A stretch of DNA of 8,874 bases, taken from the NCBI GenBank assembly GCA_022801735.1, contig JAAWSW010000053.1, forward strand, positions 1-8,874, in the 5' to 3' direction. This stretch comes from Bacilli bacterium. Lineage in GTDB: Bacteria; Bacillota_I; Bacilli_A; RF39; UBA660. This document shows, piece by piece, positions 1 to 6,059 of this stretch; within the stretch, counting starts at the first letter, position 1, and every line of letters begins with the position of its first letter. The notes below the pieces were generated by a model that saw only the letters and a program-made list of their open reading frames with translations, was not told where the DNA came from and did no database searches. Position numbers and translations under genes: made by a program.

Positions 1-698
1 ATAATATATATGTAAAATATAATAATTATTATCAAAATCCAAATAACAAAGTAGAAAAAGATTTAATAGAATTATTAAAATATGGAAAACAGTTATATCA
101 AAAGACAAACGGATTAATAGATATAACATCAAATGAATTAGTAAACAAAATATCAAATGACGAAAAATATACATTTAAAACAGGTATAAACAATTTAAAC
201 TTCAAAGATAAAACCACCTTAAATAACATTAATATTGACAGCATAGTAGGTGCTTTTGCAACAAAAAAAGTAGAAGAGTATCTTCAAAAAAACAATATAG
301 ATAAATATATAATAAACGAAGATGGAAACATAATAACTGGTAAAGGGATCAATAATGAAAAATATAAAGTAAGTATAATATATCAAAATAAATTACTTGC
401 CATCACAAAATTAGAAAATGAAAGTATGGCTACCAAAGGTAATACAGATACATTTAAACCATATATGGTAAACCCACTAACAAGTACCAAACACAAAGAA
501 AATAAAATGGTAGTAGTTATTCATAAAGATATAAACACCGCTAACGCTATTGCCAATACGCTTTACTTAATGAGTGTAAAGGAAGGAAAAGAGTATATTA
601 GTAAATATAATGCTAAGGCCTTTTGGTATAAAGAAGATGGTGCCAAACAAATGACAAGTGGTTTTAAAAGTTATTTAGAAAACACAAAAAACCTTTGA
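1..698 (+). CDS. ApbE-like flavin transferase fold protein, degenerate, 5' end outside window
   Basis: The frame starting at base 3 is open from the window edge to the TGA at 696-698, giving 231 C-terminal residues; the start lies upstream. ApbE enzymes are extracytoplasmic, Mg-dependent FAD:protein FMN transferases that attach FMN to Thr/Ser of partner proteins. The family order is visible: TNGLIDIT (residues 35-42 of the visible part) matches the TNGxFDIT block; residues 77-88 occupy the DLGAIAKGYAAD position; NEDGNI (105-110) the NxGGxI position; MATKG (142-146) the ATSG position; YMVNPLTS (154-161) the HIIDPRTG position; ANAIANTL (180-187) the ADALATAL position. Conserved residues are lost at nearly every block (Asp to Asn at 77, 157 and 181; Lys to Gly at 83; His to Tyr at 154; Thr to Asn at 185), so transferase activity is doubtful. 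The reading frame is intact with no internal stop, which argues against a decayed pseudogene. Family assignment is from motif order, not a search. Confidence 0.7.
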   Translation, partial: NIYVKYNNYYQNPNNKVEKDLIELLKYGKQLYQKTNGLIDITSNELVNKISNDEKYTFKTGINNLNFKDKTTLNNINIDSIVGAFATKKVEEYLQKNNIDKYIINEDGNIITGKGINNEKYKVSIIYQNKLLAITKLENESMATKGNTDTFKPYMVNPLTSTKHKENKMVVVIHKDINTANAIANTLYLMSVKEGKEYISKYNAKAFWYKEDGAKQMTSGFKSYLENTKNL

Positions 699-723
699 AA
701 ACTAAATTTATATATGATACACT
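695..723 (+). promoter_or_regulatory. Predicted promoter for the membrane protein gene at 770
   Basis: TTGAAA (695-700), a 17-bp spacer, then TACACT (718-723) preceded by TGA at 715-717, an extended -10 element. The -35 overlaps the stop codon of the ApbE-like gene. Transcription would begin near 730, giving a leader of about 40 nt that contains the 12-bp palindrome CCTTTTAAAAGG (734-745). The -10 matches consensus at only four of six positions. Confidence 0.5.
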
Positions 724-769
724 GTATATAGTCCCTTTTAAAAGGTAGTAAAAATTCGGGAGTGATAAT

Positions 770-1399
770 ATGAATATTTTATTTGAAATAGCTGACAGAG
801 ATTTAATTTTATTTGGATTTATTTTAACTACGGTTATACTTTTAGGTATTATTATATTCTGGGCTGTAAATAAAGGTAAAATAGTTCTAACCGAAGAAAT
901 AATAGAAGAACAAAAATTAGAAAAACCAGAATTAACAGAAGAACAAAAAGCCGCAAAAGCAGAATTGGAACGTGTTTTTAATCAAATGAGTGCTGATTTA
1001 GAAGCAAAAAATGAATCACAACCAATCGAAACATTTGAAAGAGAACAAGAAGAAAACGCAATTATTAGTTATCAAGAATTAATTAAACAAGTAGAAAAGA
1101 AACAGGAAATAAAAAAAGAACAACCAAAAGAAGACATCGAAGAATCAAAACCCGAAATAGAAAAATTAGAACAAATGGAACTTGACTTTGAAGAACCAAA
1201 GAAATTTAAAAATTCTGATATAATATCACCAATCTTTGGAATTCAAAAAGAAAACAATTATCAAAAAAAACCAAAAGAAGAAAAAATAGAGGAACCATTT
1301 GTTGCACGCCATGCTTATGAAAGCATCAAAAAAGATTATGAAGATGAAAATAATAAAGATTTTTTAAATTCATTAAAAGAATTCAGAAAGAACTTATAA
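770..1399 (+). CDS. Single-pass membrane protein with Glu/Lys-rich cytosolic region, unknown function
   Basis: I do not recognise this 209-residue protein. Residues 1-11 are net negative, 12-33 form one strong hydrophobic segment (rich in I, L, F, V), and it is followed at once by NKGK. By the positive-inside rule the N terminus is outside and residues 34-209 are cytosolic. The cytosolic part is dominated by Glu, Lys and Gln and looks helical or coiled (about 42-140), broken by a short uncharged motif, SDIISPIFGIQ (149-159), and a C-terminal block, ARHAYESIKKDY to the end (179-209), that looks less repetitive. ATG 770 is preceded by GGGAGTGAT (758-766). The topology resembles membrane-anchored scaffold proteins such as ZipA or EzrA, but I see no homology and make no functional claim. 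It has its own promoter and a terminator that begins at its stop codon, so it is probably monocistronic. Confidence 0.8.
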   Translation: MNILFEIADRDLILFGFILTTVILLGIIIFWAVNKGKIVLTEEIIEEQKLEKPELTEEQKAAKAELERVFNQMSADLEAKNESQPIETFEREQEENAIISYQELIKQVEKKQEIKKEQPKEDIEESKPEIEKLEQMELDFEEPKKFKNSDIISPIFGIQKENNYQKKPKEEKIEEPFVARHAYESIKKDYEDENNKDFLNSLKEFRKNL

Positions 1400-1423
1400 G
1401 CATACACAATGCTTATTTTTTTT
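1397..1423 (+). terminator. Rho-independent terminator overlapping the stop codon
   Basis: TAAGCAT (1397-1403) pairs perfectly with ATGCTTA (1409-1415) around an ACACA loop, followed by eight T residues (1416-1423). The left arm starts at the TAA stop of the membrane protein gene. Confidence 0.85.
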
Positions 1424-1435
1424 AGGAAAACATAT

Positions 1436-1464
1436 TTGACATTTAAAAACACAAATGATAGGAT
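1436..1464 (+). promoter_or_regulatory. Predicted mtaB promoter
   Basis: A perfect TTGACA (1436-1441), 17-bp spacer and TAGGAT (1459-1464), with TGA at 1456-1458 forming an extended -10. It lies just after the preceding terminator, so mtaB is transcribed independently. The predicted leader to ATG 1489 is about 18 nt, almost all of it ribosome binding site. Confidence 0.7.
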
Positions 1465-1488
1465 AAAAAGCAAGAAAGGAAGATTCAT

Positions 1489-2763
1489 ATGACTTATAAA
1501 ATATATACCCTTGGTTGTAAAGTAAACGAATATGAAAGCGAAGTCATGAAAGACATATTAAACAATAACGGTTACTATGAATCTAGTGAACCTGATATTT
1601 GTATAATTAATACCTGTACAGTCACAAATCAAGCAGATAGTAAATCAAGGAAATTAATTAGAAATGTAAAGAAAAATTATCCCAGTGCTCTTATAATTGC
1701 AGTTGGTTGCATGATTCAAAACAAACGAGAAACCTTAGAAGAATTAGATATCGATATAGCCTTAGGAAATAAAGATAAAAGTAAAATAATAGATTATATT
1801 AAAGAATATAAAGGAAAACATATAGAACAATTTTATAACATTGATCAAATGGAATTTGAAGATATGACACTCAACAACTTTGATCTTACAAGGGCTTACA
1901 TCAAAATTCAAGATGGATGTGATAATTATTGTGCTTACTGCATTATCCCATATGTGAGAGGGCATGTTAGATGTAAAAAGAAAGACATAGTTATAAAAGA
2001 AGCAACCACCTTAATAAAAAATGGTCATAAAGAAATAGTTTTAACTGGAATTCATACTGGTAATTATCACGATGGAGAATACGACTTTGCTAATCTATTA
2101 AATGATTTAACTAAAGTAGAAGGTTTAGAAAGATTAAGAATATCATCAATTGAAGCAACTGAATTAAACGATAGAGTATTAGAAGTCATAAAAAACAATA
2201 AAGTATTAACTAATCATATGCACATTCCACTTCAAGCAGGTAGTGATACAATATTAAATTTAATGAATAGAAAATATAATACAAAAGAGTTTAAAGAAAA
2301 AATAAAAGAAATAAGAACTATAAGACCACAAATGTCAATTACAACCGATGTAATAGTAGGCTTTCCAGGCGAAACACCAGAATTGTTTGAAGAAACAATA
2401 AATACAATTAAAGAAATAGGCTTTACCAAAATCCATGTATTTCCATATTCAAAAAGAGAAGGAACTAAAGCCGCAACCATGAAAAATCAAATAGATGGCA
2501 ATGTAAAAAAAGAAAGAGTAAAGAGACTATTACAACTATCAAAAGAATTAGAAAAAGATTATATGAAAAAATACGTAAACACAAAAATAGAATTTATTCC
2601 AGAAGTATATAAAGATGGCTATTTAATTGGACACACCGAAAATTATTTGTTAATAAAAGCCAAAGGAAACGAAGAATTACTTCATAATACAGTAACAATA
2701 AAGACAAAAGAAATAGATTATCCATATTTAATAAGTGAAGTATTAGAAAAACTAACAATATAA
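1489..2763 (+). CDS. mtaB: tRNA (t6A37) methylthiotransferase MtaB
   Basis: Radical-SAM enzyme that adds a methylthio group to C2 of N6-threonylcarbamoyladenosine at position 37 of ANN-decoding tRNAs, giving ms2t6A. The 424-residue protein shows the full family layout: an N-terminal UPF0004 domain with cluster ligands Cys10 (TLGCKVNEYES), Cys43 (NTCTVT) and Cys74 (VGCMIQ); the radical-SAM CxxxCxxC at Cys144, Cys148 and Cys151 (DGCDNYCAYCIIP); further blocks LTGIHTGNY (186-193), HIPLQAGSD (245-253) and TTDVIVGFPGE (285-295); and a C-terminal TRAM-like region from about 362. TLGCKVNEYES and the C-terminal region favour MtaB over MiaB or RimO. Length is close to that of Bacillus MtaB (about 450). 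ATG 1489 has AAAGGAAG (1475-1482) six bases upstream. No terminator follows; a new promoter begins two bases after its stop. Confidence 0.93.
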   Translation: MTYKIYTLGCKVNEYESEVMKDILNNNGYYESSEPDICIINTCTVTNQADSKSRKLIRNVKKNYPSALIIAVGCMIQNKRETLEELDIDIALGNKDKSKIIDYIKEYKGKHIEQFYNIDQMEFEDMTLNNFDLTRAYIKIQDGCDNYCAYCIIPYVRGHVRCKKKDIVIKEATTLIKNGHKEIVLTGIHTGNYHDGEYDFANLLNDLTKVEGLERLRISSIEATELNDRVLEVIKNNKVLTNHMHIPLQAGSDTILNLMNRKYNTKEFKEKIKEIRTIRPQMSITTDVIVGFPGETPELFEETINTIKEIGFTKIHVFPYSKREGTKAATMKNQIDGNVKKERVKRLLQLSKELEKDYMKKYVNTKIEFIPEVYKDGYLIGHTENYLLIKAKGNEELLHNTVTIKTKEIDYPYLISEVLEKLTI

Positions 2764-2764
2764 A

Positions 2765-2794
2765 TTGACAAATAAGATATAACAATGGTAAAAT
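2765..2794 (+). promoter_or_regulatory. Strong predicted promoter for the gene at 2817
   Basis: Perfect TTGACA (2765-2770) directly after the mtaB stop, an 18-bp spacer, and TAAAAT (2789-2794) with TGG at 2786-2788 as an extended -10. Predicted leader about 16 nt with AAGGTG (2806-2811) placed five bases before ATG 2817. Confidence 0.75.
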
Positions 2795-2816
2795 GTAAAT
2801 AATAGAAGGTGAGAAA

Positions 2817-3476
2817 ATGAACGAACAATCAAATTTGAATGAACAACCAAATCTGAATGAGCAATCAAATCGTGTATATGGTAATCCTGATAAATATATA
2901 AATACACAAAGTAAACCAGAATTAAGTGAAGAAGAACAAAGAAGAGAAAACGCTAGAGCGCGTGTTGCTTTACGTCAACAAAAATTAGAAGAAAAAGCAG
3001 AAGAGTATATAGACTTAATAAATCAAAATCATGGTATTAGTGGGAAACATGCAGGCGCACCTAAACCAATTGAAATCGATCAAACTAAAGAAGACGAATA
3101 TCGTCAAGAACGCAGATATGCAGCAAGAAAAAACTTAGAACAAAGAATGAAAGAAAATAAAATCGCCAAAAGACATGTTAGAAATTTAAAAATAAAAGAG
3201 CATGCTCCACAAATACTTGCAGCCGCACTTGTAATAAGTGCAACAATGGCTGGAGTAGTTGGGGCTATAGTAAATGGTCAAACAATAGAATTGCAAGATC
3301 AACCTGCTATGGAACAACCACAAGAATCAGTAGTAAATGACCAAACACTAAAACAAGCATATCAAGAAGCGGGAATAGTTCCAACAGAAGAAGAACTTGC
3401 CGCAGGATTAACGGCTGAGCAAATACAAGATAAAAGAGCCCTAGACGAAAGTTCAACATACGGTCGTTCTAGATAA
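2817..3476 (+). CDS. Single-pass membrane protein with N-terminal NEQSNL repeats, unknown function
   Basis: Not recognised. The 219 residues divide into: a tandem hexapeptide repeat (2-18, NEQSNL / NEQPNL / NEQSN); a charged helical region rich in Glu, Arg, Gln and Ala (about 36-70); a second Arg/Lys-rich stretch (about 90-128); one hydrophobic segment (about 132-153, rich in Ala, Val, Ile, Gly); and an acidic, Gln-rich tail of about 65 residues (154-219). The basic residues just before the hydrophobic segment place the N-terminal 130 residues in the cytosol and the tail outside. There is no signal peptide, LPxTG or catalytic motif. A large basic cytosolic domain on a single anchor would suit binding of nucleic acid, ribosome or a division/coat protein, but that is speculation. 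The gene has its own strong promoter and a terminator, so it is likely well expressed and monocistronic. Confidence 0.8.
   Translation: MNEQSNLNEQPNLNEQSNRVYGNPDKYINTQSKPELSEEEQRRENARARVALRQQKLEEKAEEYIDLINQNHGISGKHAGAPKPIEIDQTKEDEYRQERRYAARKNLEQRMKENKIAKRHVRNLKIKEHAPQILAAALVISATMAGVVGAIVNGQTIELQDQPAMEQPQESVVNDQTLKQAYQEAGIVPTEEELAAGLTAEQIQDKRALDESSTYGRSR
2820..2870 (+). repeat. Three tandem copies (last one partial) of an 18-bp coding repeat
   Basis: Units start at 2820, 2838 and 2856; the third is 15 bp. Each encodes NEQ(S/P)NL. The units differ by several third-position changes (AAC/AAT, GAA/GAG, TTG/CTG) and one amino-acid change (Ser to Pro), so the repeat is kept mainly at the peptide level and is not a fresh slippage product. 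Confidence 0.85.
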
Positions 3477-3478
3477 AA

Positions 3479-3518
3479 CAAACGTTTGAAAAGGTACTAG
3501 TAAATAGACCTTTTTTTT
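3479..3518 (+). terminator. Rho-independent terminator preceded by a 10-bp palindrome
   Basis: AAAAGGT (3489-3495) pairs with ACCTTTT (3508-3514); after a bulged A at 3496 the stem continues CTA/TAG (3497-3499 with 3505-3507) around a GTAAA loop. The T run goes on to 3518. Just upstream, CAAACGTTTG (3479-3488) is a perfect inverted repeat that might stabilise the structure or serve as a protein site; nothing else supports an operator role. Confidence 0.8.
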
Positions 3519-3538
3519 GTTATAATTAAGTAAGGTGG
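3518..3538 (+). promoter_or_regulatory. recD2 extended -10 promoter and ribosome binding site inside the terminator tail
   Basis: A perfect TATAAT (3521-3526) preceded by TGT (3518-3520) gives a TGn extended -10. The -35 position (about 3498-3503, TAGTAA) is poor and lies in the terminator hairpin. Transcription would start about 3532-3534, so the mRNA would begin at or within the AAGGTGG ribosome binding site (3532-3538), only about 10 nt before ATG 3543. Confidence 0.6.
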
Positions 3539-3542
3539 TATC

Positions 3543-5759
3543 ATGAAAACATATATAAAAGGTAATTACCGCAAAAGTATTTTTAAATCGGATAAAGGTT
3601 ATGTAATCGGCCTTTTTAAAGTGCGCGAAACCAACAAACCAGAACTAGATTATTATGTCGGAAAAACCATAACATTTACAGGATATTTTCATGAACTAAA
3701 CGAAGATGATGTTTATATCTTTTATGGAGAAGAAACAACCCATCCGAGATATGGATTTCAATTTAACGTTTCAGAATACGAAAGAGTAAAACCAACAGAT
3801 AAAGAAGGAATTATTGAATTTTTAGCCAGTGACCTTTTTCCTGGAGTAGGTGAAAAACTTGCTAGAACAATTGTAGAAACACTAGGAAAAAATGCTTTAG
3901 AAGAAATTTTAAAAGATGCCTCATGTTTAAGTTTAGTTCCTAAATTGACACAAAAAAAAGCAAGTAAAATCGCAAACATTCTTAAACAATATGAAGAAAG
4001 CCATCAAATAGTAGTAACCCTAACAGATTTAGGGTTTAGTATGAAAGATGCAATGTTAATATATAATCATTATAAAGAATATACAAAAGATGTTATAAAC
4101 AAAAACATTTATAAACTAATAGATGATATATTAGAATTAACATTTTCTAAAGTAGATCAAGTAGCCCAAAAACAAGGAATAGATAAAAATGATAAAAGAA
4201 GGATAAAAGCCCTCATTATTTATACGATGAGTAATTTAACATTTCAAAATGGTGATATCTATTTAACAAAAGAAATTATTACAAACTCTGTAAATAATAG
4301 TATTGGAATAAATATAACATCAGAAGAATTTGATAATTACTTCGAAGAACTAAAAGAAGAAGAAAAAATTATAATAGAAGATGACGCTTATTATTTAATC
4401 GATCTTTATAAAGCCGAAAGCAATGTAGCAAGTAAAATATATGACTTAAGCATAAAAGAACAAAAACAATTTCCAAGGTTAATAGAATTAATAAACAAAA
4501 TGGAAAAAGAAAATGGAATTAGTTATAACGATAAACAAAAAGAAGCCATCAAAAAAGCCTTACAAAGCAATATTTTAATAATTACTGGAGGACCAGGAAC
4601 TGGTAAAACAACAATTATAAAAGCCATTACAGAAGCCTATGCAAGTATTCATAAATTAGATTATGATGGATTAGTAGGTGAACTAGCCTTATTAGCGCCA
4701 ACAGGTAGAGCCAGTAAAAGAATGAGTGAATCAACATTACTTCCAGCCTCAACAATTCATAGATTTTTAAAATGGAATAAAGATACTGGCGAATTTATGA
4801 TTAATGAAACAAATAAAGCCAAAAACAAATTAATAATCATAGATGAAGTAAGTATGATAGATATCGCCCTGTTCGATAGCCTTTTCAAAGGATTAACCAG
4901 TGATATTCAATTAATATTAGTAGGAGATTATAATCAACTACCAAGTGTTGGTCCTGGACAAGTATTAAAAGATTTGATCGAAAGTGATGTCATAGACACA
5001 ATTCATTTAGATCACCTATATAGACAAGATGAAAATTCTTATATTCCAACACTCGCAAGCGAAATAAAAGAAGGTAATCTAAGTGAAAGTTTTTTAGAAA
5101 CAAAAAGTGATTATACATTCTTGCAGTGTACTTCTGCATCAATCAAAAAAAATCTCCAAAATTTATGCATGCAAGTAATCGAAAAAGGATATGACTATAA
5201 AAGAGTACAATTACTTGCTCCAATGTATAAAGGTGAAAATGGTATAGATTTATTAAATAAAGAACTTCAAGACGTCTTTAATCCAAAAGATATAAATAAA
5301 AGAGAAATCACTTCAGGCGATGTTATATTTAGAGAAAACGATAAAATTTTGCAATTAGTAAATATGCCAGATGATAACATTTATAATGGTGATATTGGAG
5401 TTATAAAATACATTAAATACGGTAATACTAGTAAAAGCAAAAAAAACGAAATATATGTAGACTTTGATGGTAATTTAGTAAAATATACCCCAAAAGATTT
5501 TAATAAAATCAAACATGGATTTATTATCAGTATCCATAAAAGCCAAGGTAGTGAATTCGAAATGGTAATCATGCCTGTTTCACAATCATATAGTAGAATG
5601 CTTTATAGAAAATTAATATATACAGGAATTACAAGAGCCAAGAAAAAATTAATTTTAATTGGAGAAGTAAGACCATTCACTTACAGCGTTTATAACAACA
5701 ATGAATATATAAGAAATTCAAAACTTTTAGAAAAAATAATGAATAAATTCGAAAAATAA
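3543..5759 (+). CDS. recD2: RecD2-type superfamily 1B DNA helicase
   Basis: ATP-dependent 5'-3' DNA helicase of the RecD2 (YrrC) type, which works without RecBC in DNA repair and replication-fork maintenance. The 738 residues show an N-terminal OB-like region, helix-hairpin-helix repeats (for example FPGVGEKLARTIVETLG, 99-115), the Q motif with Gln332, Walker A GGPGTGKT (349-356), motif Ia APTGRA (385-390), Walker B DEVS (434-437), motif III GDYNQLPSVGPGQ (461-473), LYRQ (492-495), the late SH3/UvrD-like block SIHKSQGSEF (663-672) and YTGITRAKKKLILIG (693-707). The long N-terminal extension with hairpins before the ATPase marks RecD2 and not the RecBCD subunit RecD. Slightly shorter than the Bacillus protein (about 800), with no motif missing. 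No other recombination gene is adjacent. Confidence 0.95.
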   Translation: MKTYIKGNYRKSIFKSDKGYVIGLFKVRETNKPELDYYVGKTITFTGYFHELNEDDVYIFYGEETTHPRYGFQFNVSEYERVKPTDKEGIIEFLASDLFPGVGEKLARTIVETLGKNALEEILKDASCLSLVPKLTQKKASKIANILKQYEESHQIVVTLTDLGFSMKDAMLIYNHYKEYTKDVINKNIYKLIDDILELTFSKVDQVAQKQGIDKNDKRRIKALIIYTMSNLTFQNGDIYLTKEIITNSVNNSIGINITSEEFDNYFEELKEEEKIIIEDDAYYLIDLYKAESNVASKIYDLSIKEQKQFPRLIELINKMEKENGISYNDKQKEAIKKALQSNILIITGGPGTGKTTIIKAITEAYASIHKLDYDGLVGELALLAPTGRASKRMSESTLLPASTIHRFLKWNKDTGEFMINETNKAKNKLIIIDEVSMIDIALFDSLFKGLTSDIQLILVGDYNQLPSVGPGQVLKDLIESDVIDTIHLDHLYRQDENSYIPTLASEIKEGNLSESFLETKSDYTFLQCTSASIKKNLQNLCMQVIEKGYDYKRVQLLAPMYKGENGIDLLNKELQDVFNPKDINKREITSGDVIFRENDKILQLVNMPDDNIYNGDIGVIKYIKYGNTSKSKKNEIYVDFDGNLVKYTPKDFNKIKHGFIISIHKSQGSEFEMVIMPVSQSYSRMLYRKLIYTGITRAKKKLILIGEVRPFTYSVYNNNEYIRNSKLLEKIMNKFEK

Positions 5760-5772
5760 AACCAATATATAA

Positions 5773-5789
5773 ATGTATGTTTAATACAT
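5773..5789 (+). other. Small hairpin between recD2 and the 50-residue gene
   Basis: ATGTAT (5773-5778) pairs with ATACAT (5784-5789) around GTTTA. It is AT-only in the stem apart from one G-C pair and is followed by CCATCATTTT, without a clean T run, so it is at best a weak terminator or an mRNA end structure for recD2. No convincing promoter is visible between it and 5820. Confidence 0.35.
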
Positions 5790-5819
5790 ACCATCATTTT
5801 CTAACAAGTAGGTGATAAT

Positions 5820-5972
5820 ATGAAAACAATGAAAGATATAGCATTAATTGCTATGGGAAGTGCTGCAACACTAGCATTTCAGAAGTATAGAAAGCCAGTA
5901 ACAGATGCAGTTAACAAGGCCTTTAAAGAAACGCAAAGAAAGGCCAATCAAGCGTTAGATGAGATGATGTAA
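5820..5972 (+). CDS. 50-residue conserved-looking small protein with N-terminal hydrophobic helix
   Basis: An ATG at 5820 preceded by TAGGTGAT (5809-5816) opens 50 codons ending at TAA 5970-5972. The peptide has a short basic start (MKTMKD), a hydrophobic Ala/Gly/Met/Leu segment (7-20, IALIAMGSAATLAF), then QKYRKP and an amphipathic, Lys/Gln/Glu-rich helix ending DEMM. The good ribosome binding site, the sensible domain split and the terminator directly after the stop support a real gene. It recalls the short YtxH-like or phage-shock-type membrane-anchored peptides of Firmicutes, but the hydrophobic segment (about 14-16 residues) is short for a full transmembrane helix, and I cannot name a family. 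No promoter is evident; it may be co-transcribed with recD2. Confidence 0.75.
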   Translation: MKTMKDIALIAMGSAATLAFQKYRKPVTDAVNKAFKETQRKANQALDEMM

Positions 5973-5999
5973 TAAAAGCCTCCAATAGGAGGTTTTATT
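5971..5999 (+). terminator. Terminator after the small gene, probably works in both directions
   Basis: CCTCC (5979-5983) pairs with GGAGG (5988-5992) around an AATA loop; with G5978 bulged the stem continues AATAAAA / TTTTATT (5971-5977 with 5993-5999). A-rich on the left and T-rich on the right, it overlaps the TAA stop. Confidence 0.8.
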
Positions 6000-6015
6000 A
6001 TGCTAAAAAACAAAT

Positions 6016-6044
6016 TTAATAAAAAAATATAACCTGCACATAAT
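6016..6044 (+). promoter_or_regulatory. Weak candidate promoter for the SDR gene
   Basis: TTAATA (6016-6021), a 17-bp spacer, and CATAAT (6039-6044). If used, transcription would start near 6051, inside the AAGGTGAT ribosome binding site (6049-6056). An alternative -10, TATAAC at 6028-6033, lacks a -35. In such AT-rich DNA these matches are weak evidence; read-through from upstream is possible. Confidence 0.3.
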
Positions 6045-6059
6045 ATATAAGGTGATAAC

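Noticed and set aside
426..698. A separate 90-codon gene starting at ATG 426
   Set aside because: The same frame is open without a stop back to the window edge and the upstream codons carry ApbE-like motifs; there is no ribosome binding site before 426.
734..745. Palindrome CCTTTTAAAAGG as operator or terminator
   Set aside because: No loop is possible without unpairing the centre, there is no T tract after it, and short A/T-rich palindromes are expected by chance here.
1762..2785. Minus-strand open frames of 63-82 codons opposite mtaB
   Set aside because: They are mirror images of a conserved coding gene in AT-rich DNA, are rich in Ile/Leu/Phe/Ser as antisense frames usually are, and show no recognisable motifs.
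3758..3979. Minus-strand open frame opposite the recD2 5' region, and a similar one at 5381-5572
   Set aside because: Both lie wholly inside recD2 codons that encode conserved helicase sequence; no supporting signals.
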